Origin: DAOMOD01 sp964526035
GTDB lineage: Bacteria; Pseudomonadota; Gammaproteobacteria; Xanthomonadales; BPKI01
Direction of reading: 5' to 3'
Assembly (NCBI GenBank): GCA_964526035.1
Contig: CAZGKE010000019.1
Location: 1-36,573 of the forward strand
Length of the DNA stretch: 36,573 nt
The notes under the pieces: generated by a model
What the model was told of the DNA's origin: nothing
What the model saw: only the letters and a program-made list of their open reading frames with translations
Database searches by the model: none
Made by a program: the position numbers and the translations under genes
Shown: in pieces, positions 24,423 to 32,175 of the stretch
Numbering within the stretch: the first letter of the stretch is position 1
How the letters are laid out: the number at the start of each line of letters is the position of its first letter

Positions 24423-27065
24423 TCAAGGCAGCTGGTCGCTGCCGCGGCTGCGCTCGAGTAGGTCGCGCAGCGCATCGCGAGCCTGCGCGAGGTCCCCCGG
24501 ATCACCATCGGTGTCGGCCTCGCGAATGGAAAGCGCGCGGCGCAGCAATTGTCCGGCGCGCGCCAGGTCGCCATCGGCCTCGGCGATCCGCGCCAGATAG
24601 GTGAGCGATGGTACGAGCATGGGGTGCTGGTCGCCCAGGCGACGTTCGAAATGGGTCAGGCCGCGCTCCAGGAATGGCTGCGCCTCCTCGTAGGCATCCA
24701 GTGCGAACAGCGCTTCGCCGAGGTTGGATTCGACCAGGGCGATCATGATGTGATCCTCGCGCAACCGCGGCGCGAGGTGCGCGAGGGCCTCCCGGTAGCG
24801 TTCGGCGGCGGCCTGGGGTTGCCCCAGCGCCCAGTCGATGGTGCCGAGATTGTTGAGGATGGTGCCCACAGCGGGATGGTCGGGGCGCTGCGCCCGGTAC
24901 GCCGCCAAGGCGCGCTCCAGGTGTGGGATGGCCGCGTCGTGCTCGCCAAGATCGGAAAGCGTCGTGCCAAGGTTGTTCACCGCAGTGGCAACCCGGAAGT
25001 CGTCGGCATCGAAATGCGACTCGTAGATGCGCAGGGCGCGCTCCAGCAGCGGGATTCCTGGCGCTGGATTACGCTCGAGCTTGTACTGATCAGCCAGGCC
25101 CACCAGCGCCGCAGCCACCGCGGGATGCTTCGGACCGACCCGTGCTTCGATCAGGGCCAGTGCAGCCTCACGATGCGCGCGCGCCTCGACCAGTCGTTGC
25201 TGCGTGGCCAAGGCATTGGCGAGGAAGAGGTGCAGATCGGCTTCACGTTCCCGAGAACCGAGGGCCCGCCAGAGGGTCAGCGAGGCTTCGAAGGCCTCGA
25301 TCGAGGCCGGCTCGCCACGCGCCAGCAGCAGGTTGCCCTTGGCCTCCAGCGCACTGGCGAGACGGGGCGCGTCATCGGCGTCACGATACGAGCGTTCGGC
25401 CTTGGCAATCGATGTCGCGGCGGCTTCATGCTCGCCGCGCTGCAGCTGGATGCGTCCCAGCGCCAGCTCGGCGTCGGCGATCTGGATGGGGTGCGCCTGC
25501 GGATGCGCGCTGCGCAGGCGCAGGCTTTCGCGCACCAAAGGCTCGGACTGGTCCAGGAGACCGAGCAGCCGATAGATGCGCGCGACTTCGTCCAGCAGAC
25601 GGGCGCGAACCAGCGGCTGATCGACCAGCGCACCTTGCAGCCGCCCGGCAGAGCGATCCAGCAACTGGCGCGCGGTGAGTTCGGCAACGGGTTGGGATTC
25701 GTCCGGGGCGTAGGGATCGCTGGCGCGGAACAGGTCGGTCAGGAACGCGACCACCTGCTCGGTTTCGAGCCGCGCGCGTTCGGCCTGCTCGGCCTCGACC
25801 CGGGTGGCGTCGCGCTCGGCGGCCAGGCGCATCGTGAATACCGCGGTGATGCCGAACACCAGCAGCAGCGCCGTCGCCAGGGCGGTACTGGCCAGCCGGT
25901 GCCGTGCCACCAGGCGGCGCAGTCGATAGGCGCTGCCTGCAGGCCGCGCCGCCACGGGGTGGCCGCCAAGCAGGCGCAGCAGATCCTCGCGCAGGCGGTC
26001 GGCGCTGGCATAGCGGTGTACCGGATCATCGGCAAGCGCCATGGCGAGCACTGCATCGAGATCAGCTGCGGGCAGGCCCGCGGTCGCGACCTCGCGGCTC
26101 GGCTTCGACAGCGACGGCGGCTTCGCCCCTTCGACCGCCGCCGGCGGTGCACGTCCGGTCAACAGCTCCCAGGCGAGCAGACCCAGCTGGTAGACGTCCG
26201 ATGCGGTGCTGGTCGGCGCGCCCGCACGCTGCTCGGGGCTCGCGTAGCGCGGCGTCAGCCAGGCACGACCATGGGTCTGGCCGGCGGCGGACCCGGTCAC
26301 TGTGGTGGCGTCATCCGCGGCGGCGGGCGAATCATGGTCTTCAAGGATGCGGGCGATGCCGAAGTCGAGCAGCTTCACCTGGCCGTCGCTGTCGACCAGG
26401 ACATTGGAGGGCTTGATGTCGCGGTGCACGATCAGTCGCTGGTGGGCAGCCTCGACCGCCGCGCAGACATCGGTCAGCAGGTGCAGGCGCTGGCGCGCAT
26501 TCAAGGCCTGCCGCCGGCACCAGAGGTCGATGGGTTCGCCGTCGACGTGTTCCATCACCAGGTACGGCGCACCTTCGGCCGTGAGCCCGGCATCGTAGAG
26601 GCGTGCGATGTTGGGGTGCACCAGGGTGGCGAGAATGCGCTGTTCACGCTGCAGGCGCGCCAGGCTCTCGGGCGCGGTGCCGGGTTCGAGGAGCTTGATG
26701 GCGACCTGGCGCGCGAACAGACCGTCGGCACGCTCGCCAAGAAAGACCCGCCCCATGCCGCCGGCGCCGATCTCCCTGAGAACCCGATACGGGCCGAGCA
26801 GCGCGCCGGGCTGGGCCGTGGTGTCCGCCTCGCGCAGGACTTCGTCGAGCACGCCCGCATGCATGGCGCCTCCACGGTGCAGGAAGTCGTCGTCGTCGAA
26901 CGCGGCAGCGAGCAGGCTGGTCAGACGTGACCGCTGGGGCTCGGGCAGATCGGCCAGGCGTTCGGCGCGGGCCTGCGTGTCCAGGTCGAGCAGCTCGCCG
27001 AGCAGCGCGTCCAGCGTGCGCGGGTCGGTTCGCGGCGCTTCGTGATTGTCGTCTGGACCGCTCAT
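24423..27065 (-). CDS. Transmembrane Ser/Thr protein kinase with TPR domain (module B)
   Basis: The start at 27065 gives 880 residues and overlaps the sigma-factor stop by four bases (ATGA), as in module A; the longer open frame upstream is antisense-like. The kinase domain (~91-365) has GAGGMG (100-105), K124, HRDIKPSN (214-221, catalytic D216), DFG (234-236) and Y-A-S-P-E-Q, so it is expected to be active. An Asp/Ala/Thr-rich insert (~243-266) lengthens the activation segment. A membrane helix (~391-412) is followed by a long TPR array (~420-870) with repeats such as VNNLGTTLSDLGEHDAAI. The C-terminal array would be periplasmic if the topology matches PknS/PknT-type kinases. Gene order ubiA, sigma factor, kinase suggests one transcript. 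The likely substrate is the partner sigma factor (inference from the family). Confidence 0.92.
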   Translation of the reverse strand: MSGPDDNHEAPRTDPRTLDALLGELLDLDTQARAERLADLPEPQRSRLTSLLAAAFDDDDFLHRGGAMHAGVLDEVLREADTTAQPGALLGPYRVLREIGAGGMGRVFLGERADGLFARQVAIKLLEPGTAPESLARLQREQRILATLVHPNIARLYDAGLTAEGAPYLVMEHVDGEPIDLWCRRQALNARQRLHLLTDVCAAVEAAHQRLIVHRDIKPSNVLVDSDGQVKLLDFGIARILEDHDSPAAADDATTVTGSAAGQTHGRAWLTPRYASPEQRAGAPTSTASDVYQLGLLAWELLTGRAPPAAVEGAKPPSLSKPSREVATAGLPAADLDAVLAMALADDPVHRYASADRLREDLLRLLGGHPVAARPAGSAYRLRRLVARHRLASTALATALLLVFGITAVFTMRLAAERDATRVEAEQAERARLETEQVVAFLTDLFRASDPYAPDESQPVAELTARQLLDRSAGRLQGALVDQPLVRARLLDEVARIYRLLGLLDQSEPLVRESLRLRSAHPQAHPIQIADAELALGRIQLQRGEHEAAATSIAKAERSYRDADDAPRLASALEAKGNLLLARGEPASIEAFEASLTLWRALGSREREADLHLFLANALATQQRLVEARAHREAALALIEARVGPKHPAVAAALVGLADQYKLERNPAPGIPLLERALRIYESHFDADDFRVATAVNNLGTTLSDLGEHDAAIPHLERALAAYRAQRPDHPAVGTILNNLGTIDWALGQPQAAAERYREALAHLAPRLREDHIMIALVESNLGEALFALDAYEEAQPFLERGLTHFERRLGDQHPMLVPSLTYLARIAEADGDLARAGQLLRRALSIREADTDGDPGDLAQARDALRDLLERSRGSDQLP

Positions 27066-27649
27066 TCCGGCGCGTGGGCTGCGGCGCCAGGAACCATGCC
27101 GAGCGCGTCCTTCAGCCAGGCCCGCGCGCGCAGCCAGTCGCGACGCACCGTGCGCTCGGAAACGCCGAGCGCCGCGGCAGTCTCGTCTTCGGTCATGCCG
27201 GCATAGAAACGGCACTCGACGACCCGACACAGACGCTCATCCAGTTCACGCAGCCGCTCGAGCGCCTGGCCGACGCTGAGGATCTCGACGAAAGGGGCGT
27301 GGTCGGCGGCCACTTCGTGATCTTCGAGGGTGACCGGCTGCACGCCGCCGCCGCGCTTGTCGGTGAGCTTGCGCCGCGCGGTGTTGATCAGGATATGGCG
27401 CATCGCGCGCGCGGAAGCAGCGAGGAAGTGGCTGCGGTCGGCGAAATCATCGAAGCCGACCATCTTCACGTAGGCCTCGTGAACCAGCCCGGTGGTGTCA
27501 AGCGTGTGGCCGGGGCGCAGGCGCCTGAGCTGGGCGCGGGCGATGCGCCGCAGCTCCGGGTAGAGCGCGTCGGCCAGCGCATCGAGATCGTCGGACGCGC
27601 CGCTGCGCGCCCGGATCAATGCGTTGCGAACGTCCGGCGAATCCATCAT
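27062..27649 (-). CDS. ECF43/TIGR02999-like RNA polymerase sigma factor (module B)
   Basis: The 195-aa product has region 2 (ELRRIARAQLRR, TTGLVHEAYVKM, HFLAASARAMRHILINTAR), the basic K-L-T-D-K-R-G-G-G-V linker and region 4 with GVSERTVRRDWLRARAWL. Where ordinary ECF sigma factors have an acidic patch it has D-T-T-G; T53 aligns with T54 of module A, and the following glutamate is replaced by glycine, leaving even less negative charge. I use the ATG at 27649 (ATGATG). A GTG at 27670 preceded by GGGG would add seven residues and is equally possible. The gene begins about 45 bases after the ubiA stop and shares ATGA with the kinase gene. The kinase probably activates it by phosphorylation, as shown for EcfP/PknT in Vibrio (family knowledge). 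Its regulon is unknown. Confidence 0.88.
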   Translation of the reverse strand: MMDSPDVRNALIRARSGASDDLDALADALYPELRRIARAQLRRLRPGHTLDTTGLVHEAYVKMVGFDDFADRSHFLAASARAMRHILINTARRKLTDKRGGGVQPVTLEDHEVAADHAPFVEILSVGQALERLRELDERLCRVVECRFYAGMTEDETAAALGVSERTVRRDWLRARAWLKDALGMVPGAAAHAPE

Positions 27650-27694
27650 GTCTGGCACCGCGTTGGCCACCGCCCCAATGCTAGCAGCCTGTCG

Positions 27695-28660
27695 TCAACC
27701 GAGTCCGAATGCGACGGCCATGCCCAGCCACAGCGCCAGACCCACCCACTGGTTGTTGAGGAAAGCCACGAAGCAGCGCTCGCGGCTTCGATCGCGAGCG
27801 TGCCACAGCTGCGATGCCGCCAGACCCACTGCCACACCCCAGCCGACCCAGTAGGGCCAGCCAAGCCCGACCTGCTGACCGACAAACAGCATCGCTGCAA
27901 GAAAGCAGATGTGGCAGATGGCGACGGCGAGCAGATCGAGATCGCCGAACAGGATGGCCGTGGACTTTGACCCGGCCTTGATGTCGTCCTCGCGATCAAC
28001 CATCGCATACAGGGTGTCGTAAGCCACCGCCCACAGCACCGTGGCGCAGAACACCAGCCAGGCCAGCTGCGGAACGGCGCCGGTGATCGCGGCGAAGGCC
28101 ATCGGTACCGACCAGCCGAAGGCGGCCCCGAGCCAGGCTTGCGCCAGGTGGCTGACTCGCTTCACGAACGGATAGGCAGCCGCCAGCAAGGCGCCGGCGA
28201 AGCTGAGGTACACAGTGAGGCGATTGGTCAGCAGCACCAGTCCGAAGGCCAGAGCGATCAGCACGAAGAACAGAAGCAGGGCTTCCCAGGTCTTCACCCG
28301 CCCCGCCGCCAGCGGACGCTCGCGGGTGCGCTCCACCTGCGGATCAAGTCGACGGTCGGCAAAGTCGTTGATCACGCAGCCGGCAGCGCGCATCAACACC
28401 ACGCCCGCGGTGAAGATCAGCAGCGTCTGCCACGGCGGAAGTCCATCCGCCGCCAACCACAGCGCCCACCAGGTCGGCCACAGCAGCAGCAGGGTCCCGA
28501 CCGGCTTGTCGAGCCTCATCAGCAAGGCGTACTGACGCCACGGATCGGGCAGGCGCGCCACCTGCCCGGCCATCCACGACTGCGGCGGCGAGGTCGGCGC
28601 GGAGCGCGGCTTCGCGGACGTGCGGCGGACAGCCTGTACGGGTCGGGTTCGGCGATTCAT
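27695..28660 (-). CDS. ubiA: 4-hydroxybenzoate octaprenyltransferase UbiA
   Basis: UbiA attaches the polyprenyl tail to 4-hydroxybenzoate, an early membrane-bound step of ubiquinone synthesis. The sequence shows the family start LMRLDKPVGTLLLLWPTWWA, the first Mg/diphosphate-binding motif NDFADRRLD preceded by G-C-V-I, R-P-L-A-A-G-R, and the second aspartate motif YDTLYAMVDREDD. About nine hydrophobic helices follow the usual pattern. The start at 28660 gives 321 aa; an internal ATG at 28573 (MAGQVARLPDP) would give 292 aa, nearer the usual ~290. Neither has a strong ribosome binding site. It lies just upstream of the module B sigma factor on the same strand, an unusual partner for a quinone gene. 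No chorismate lyase gene is adjacent. Confidence 0.93.
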   Translation of the reverse strand: MNRRTRPVQAVRRTSAKPRSAPTSPPQSWMAGQVARLPDPWRQYALLMRLDKPVGTLLLLWPTWWALWLAADGLPPWQTLLIFTAGVVLMRAAGCVINDFADRRLDPQVERTRERPLAAGRVKTWEALLLFFVLIALAFGLVLLTNRLTVYLSFAGALLAAAYPFVKRVSHLAQAWLGAAFGWSVPMAFAAITGAVPQLAWLVFCATVLWAVAYDTLYAMVDREDDIKAGSKSTAILFGDLDLLAVAICHICFLAAMLFVGQQVGLGWPYWVGWGVAVGLAASQLWHARDRSRERCFVAFLNNQWVGLALWLGMAVAFGLG

Positions 28661-28680
28661 CGCTGCGCGGGCAAAGGAAC

Positions 28681-28710
28681 GGTCAAATCCCGCAACGCGC
28701 GGGAGGTCAA
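28681..28710. promoter_or_regulatory. Inverted repeat flanked by direct repeats in the ubiA/sigma C divergent region
   Basis: TCCCGC-aacgc-GCGGGA (28688-28704) is a perfect six-base inverted repeat. It is flanked by two copies of GGTCAA (28681-28686 and 28705-28710). It lies just upstream of ubiA, between the divergent ubiA and module C sigma-factor genes. A regulator binding site is plausible; nothing identifies the regulator. Confidence 0.3.
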
Positions 28711-28796
28711 CGTCCACCAGTGTGCCGCATCGACCGCCGCAGCGGCGCATTGCGCACGACCGGCGTCGACGCGGGCCGCATGATACTCGGGATGCA

Positions 28797-28825
28797 ATGA
28801 CGTCGACCGGATGGGTCGATACAAT
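28797..28825 (+). promoter_or_regulatory. Sigma70-like promoter for module C, predicting a leaderless start
   Basis: ATGACG (28797-28802, 4 of 6 to TTGACA), a 17-base spacer and TACAAT (28820-28825, 5 of 6 to TATAAT) form a good housekeeping-type promoter. Transcription would begin about seven bases after the -10 box, at or next to the ATG at 28832, so the mRNA would have almost no leader. Confidence 0.5.
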
Positions 28826-28831
28826 CAGGAC

Positions 28832-29413
28832 ATGAGTTCAGCCGCTACGCAGGCGACAGTCGAGGAAGTGACCCACCTGCTGGCGCAATGGCAGCAGGGT
28901 TCGGAGGCCGCATTGAACCGGCTGCTTCCGATCGTCTACGACACCCTTCGTGAAATGGCGGGCAGACGTCTGGGTCGGGCCCATGCCCAGCCGCTCGATC
29001 CCACCGAACTGGTCCACGAATCGCTGCTGCGCATGCTCGGTGCAAGCGCCATGCAGGCGCGCAACCGCGCCCATTTCATGGCGCTGGCAGCGCTCAACAT
29101 GCGTGCGGTGCTGGTCGATCTGGCGCGCGCGCAGCGCGCCACAAAGCGTGGCGGCGGCGACGTGGCAATAACCTTGACGGCGCGCCAGGCCGGCGGCTCC
29201 AATGACGCGCTCGCCCTGGTCAGCCTCGATCAGGCGCTGACCAGTCTGCAGGACCGCGATGCGCGTGCGGCGCGGGTGGTGGAGATGAACTTCTTCGCCG
29301 GCATGGAGCGCGCCGAGATCGCCGAAGTGCTGGAGGTATCGCTGGCCACCGTCGACCGCGACCTGCGCTTCTCGCGCGCCTGGCTGAACCAGCACCTCGA
29401 ACGGACTGTCTAG
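28832..29413 (+). CDS. ECF43/TIGR02999-like RNA polymerase sigma factor (module C)
   Basis: The 193-aa product contains region 2 (YDTLREMAGRRLGRA, DPTELVHESLLRML at ~56-69, HFMALAALNMRAVLVDLAR), the basic R-A-T-K-R-G-G-G linker and region 4 with LEVSLATVDRDLRFSRAWL. The start at 28832 is preferred over 28811 because the -10 box lies between them. T58 sits at the position of the missing acidic patch, in the same P-T-E-L-V-H-E context as module A. The stop is two bases before the kinase ATG, so the pair is co-transcribed, though without the overlap seen in modules A and B. It is divergent from ubiA, so modules B and C lie back to back. Expected to be activated by phosphorylation by the adjacent kinase (inference from the family). 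Confidence 0.9.
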   Translation: MSSAATQATVEEVTHLLAQWQQGSEAALNRLLPIVYDTLREMAGRRLGRAHAQPLDPTELVHESLLRMLGASAMQARNRAHFMALAALNMRAVLVDLARAQRATKRGGGDVAITLTARQAGGSNDALALVSLDQALTSLQDRDARAARVVEMNFFAGMERAEIAEVLEVSLATVDRDLRFSRAWLNQHLERTV

Positions 29414-29415
29414 CG

Positions 29416-32175
29416 ATGTCGACTGATCGCTGGGCGCGGCTCCGCGAGCTGTTCGACGCGGTCTGCGAGATGCCGGACGCGGAACGCACGCCGCGCCTGG
29501 CGGAGCTTTGCGACGACCCGGCGATGCGCGCCGAAGTCGAGGCCCTGGTATCGGCGCAGACGGCTGGACTGCATCGTGCCTCGCAGCCCATGGCGCGAAT
29601 GCTCGATACCCTGGTCGAGACCGAACTCAAGGAAGGCGACCAGCTCGGCCCGTGGCGCCTGCTCGAAAGCATGGGCAGCGGCGGAATGGGTGCGGTATTC
29701 AAGGCGAAGCGCAGCGACGGCCAATTCGAGCAGCGTGCTGCGATCAAGCTGCTGCGTGGGCTGCCGAGCGATCAGGGTCACCAGCTGCTGGCGCGCGAAC
29801 GGCAGATCCTCGCCCGGCTCGAACACCCCGGCATCGCGCGCCTGTTCGACGGTGGTGAAACACCGGGCGGCCTGCCCTACCTGGTGATGGAGTTCATTGA
29901 CGGGCAGCGCATCGACCAATGGTGCCGCGAGCATCGATTGGGACTGCGCCAGCGCATCGTGATGCTGCTGCAGGTCGCCGAGGCGCTGGCCTATGCGCAT
30001 CGATTGCTGATCCTGCACTGCGACATCAAACCCTCCAACGTCATGGTGCGCGACAGCGGCCAGCCGGTACTTCTCGACTTCGGTGTCGCCCACCTGCTCG
30101 ACCAGCCGGGATCCCTGACAGGCGGCGCGCTGACGCCCGGCTACGCGGCGCCGGAGCAGCTCGCCGGACAGGCCACCGGCGTGGCGGTGGATGTCTATGG
30201 CCTTGGCAGACTGCTTGCCGATCTGGTGCTGGACCGTCGTCTGGTCGGTGACGAGTGCCTGCCGCCCCTGCAGACGGCGAACCTCGCCCTTCCGGAGCTG
30301 CCTTGGCGCCAGCAGCTGCGCGGCGATGTCGACCTGATGATCGCCACTGCCACGGCCAGCGACCCCGCCGATCGCTATCCCACGGTGGAATCGTTCATCA
30401 CCGATCTGCGCCGCTACCTCGACCACATGCCGCTGACGATCCGCGGCAGGGCGCCGCTGTACCGTTTCCAAACCCTGCTGCGACGGCGCGCGCCGCTGGT
30501 GACGGCGATGGGCATCGCAGCCGTCATCGGCTGCGCGGCGGCATGGCAGGTGCTCGATGAACGCGACCGCGCGCTGCGCGCCGAGCGGGAGGCCACGGCC
30601 CAGGCGCGGGCCGCAGAAGACATCACCGGATTCCTGATTTCGATGTTCGAATCGGCCAATCCCGGGCAGCATGGCGGCGTAGAGCCGACCCTGCGGGATC
30701 TCCTGGACGTGGGCGCCACCCGGTTGCTGGATGCGGCAGACCTGCAGACGCAGCCGCGCGCGCAGCTTGCGCGCACCCTGGCCAAGGTCTACGGGGCGAT
30801 CGGCCTTCCCGATCGCGAAGCGGATCTGTTGAACCTGACTTTCACGCTGCAGGACGAGGGCCTCGCGGGGGTCGAGGCGCGACTCGGCACCCTGAGCGAA
30901 CTGATCACGGCAGAGTCCAACCGCCTGCGTATGGACCGCGCGGAAGCCTTCCTGCTCAGGGCGCAGCAGATGATCGACGCGCTCCCCGAACAGCCGCCGC
31001 TGCTGCGCGCCGATCTCGCCAACAGCGAGGGCCTCCTGCGACTCAGTCAGCGACGTCTGGCCGACGCCGAAGCGCAGCTGCTTGTCGCTCTCGACCTGCG
31101 TCGCCAGCACCTGGGCGAGGACCATCTGCAGCTCGCTTCGGTCGAGCACAACCTTGGCCTGCTGGCGCTGGAACAGCACGAGCCCCATCAGGCGGCCGCG
31201 CGTTTCCAGCGTGCGCTCGACATCAAGATCGGCAGCATCGGCGAACGCCATCCGAGCTACCTGCTCAGCCTGGAGTCGCTGGGACGCAGCTGGCGCGAGG
31301 CCGGTGAGGTCGATCGCGCCCTGCAGCTGCTCGAGCGCGCCGCCGAGCTGCGCCTGGTCATCCATGGCGAACACAGCCTCGGCACCCAGCGCGCCTTCAA
31401 CGAGCTGGGTGCCGCCCTGCACGACGCGGTACGCCTGGAGGACGCCGAACTTGCCTATCAGCGCGCGCTGTCGATCGCCGCCGCGGTCGCCGGCGAGGGC
31501 AGCTTCGAAGTCGCGCTGGTCATGAACAACCTCGCCTTCTGCCTGCAGGACATGGGCCGCACGGACGAGGCGGAAGCCCTCTACCGACGTTCGCTGCAGC
31601 TGCGCGAGATGCTGCTTCCGCCCGGAGACACGCGCGTACTCCGGCTGCGTTCCAACCTCGCCTGGCTGCTGCTGCAGCACGGCGCCAACGACGAGGCCGG
31701 GCTGCTTCTCGCATCGGCTCTGCGCGAGTATCGGCAGCATCACCCGGGACAGCTGACCGAGCACGCCAACCTCGAGCTGCGGCTGGCCTATCTTGCCCTG
31801 CAGCGCAGCGACAGCGACGGTGCACGCCAATACCTTGCTGCGGCGCGGGCGCTGGAACCGGACTGGGGTCGACGCAATCGTGATCTCGCTCTGCTGGTCG
31901 AAGCGCGCATCGCGCTGGCTGACGGTGACGACGACGCCTTGACGCGTGCCGAGCAGGGGCTGCTGGCGCGCACCGAAACCCTTGGCGCGGCGCACCCCGG
32001 GCGCCTGCCGTGGCTGTTCACGGCGGCGCAGGCAGCGCGCGCAGCGGCGCAGGAGGATCGCGCCAGGATCTGGCTGAACGAGGCGGCGCGGCTGATCGAC
32101 ACCACCCAGGCACCGCACGCGCCGGCACGCGCCCAGCTCGCCGCGCTGCGCAACAACAGCGCTTCAGCGCACTGA
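29416..32175 (+). CDS. Transmembrane Ser/Thr protein kinase with TPR domain, non-RD type (module C)
   Basis: This 919-aa protein starts MSTDRWARLRELFDAV, a helical N-region typical of this kinase group. The kinase domain (~78-335) has GSGGMG (87-92), K111, DFG (221-223) and Y-A-A-P-E-Q. Its catalytic loop reads HCDIKPSN (201-208), with cysteine where modules A and B have arginine. The catalytic D203, K205 and N208 are kept, so catalysis is possible, but it is a 'non-RD' kinase whose control need not depend on activation-loop phosphorylation. The C-terminal lobe looks shortened around 262-300. A membrane helix (~360-377) leads to a large TPR array (~395-905; for example ASVEHNLGLLALEQHEPHQA). 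The partner is the sigma factor two bases upstream. Its 3' end overlaps the convergent membrane-protein gene by 12 bases. Confidence 0.9.
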   Translation: MSTDRWARLRELFDAVCEMPDAERTPRLAELCDDPAMRAEVEALVSAQTAGLHRASQPMARMLDTLVETELKEGDQLGPWRLLESMGSGGMGAVFKAKRSDGQFEQRAAIKLLRGLPSDQGHQLLARERQILARLEHPGIARLFDGGETPGGLPYLVMEFIDGQRIDQWCREHRLGLRQRIVMLLQVAEALAYAHRLLILHCDIKPSNVMVRDSGQPVLLDFGVAHLLDQPGSLTGGALTPGYAAPEQLAGQATGVAVDVYGLGRLLADLVLDRRLVGDECLPPLQTANLALPELPWRQQLRGDVDLMIATATASDPADRYPTVESFITDLRRYLDHMPLTIRGRAPLYRFQTLLRRRAPLVTAMGIAAVIGCAAAWQVLDERDRALRAEREATAQARAAEDITGFLISMFESANPGQHGGVEPTLRDLLDVGATRLLDAADLQTQPRAQLARTLAKVYGAIGLPDREADLLNLTFTLQDEGLAGVEARLGTLSELITAESNRLRMDRAEAFLLRAQQMIDALPEQPPLLRADLANSEGLLRLSQRRLADAEAQLLVALDLRRQHLGEDHLQLASVEHNLGLLALEQHEPHQAAARFQRALDIKIGSIGERHPSYLLSLESLGRSWREAGEVDRALQLLERAAELRLVIHGEHSLGTQRAFNELGAALHDAVRLEDAELAYQRALSIAAAVAGEGSFEVALVMNNLAFCLQDMGRTDEAEALYRRSLQLREMLLPPGDTRVLRLRSNLAWLLLQHGANDEAGLLLASALREYRQHHPGQLTEHANLELRLAYLALQRSDSDGARQYLAAARALEPDWGRRNRDLALLVEARIALADGDDDALTRAEQGLLARTETLGAAHPGRLPWLFTAAQAARAAAQEDRARIWLNEAARLIDTTQAPHAPARAQLAALRNNSASAH

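Noticed and set aside
29410..32118. 902-codon minus-strand open frame opposite the module C kinase
   Set aside because: No domain or ribosome binding site; the plus strand has all kinase motifs and TPR repeats.
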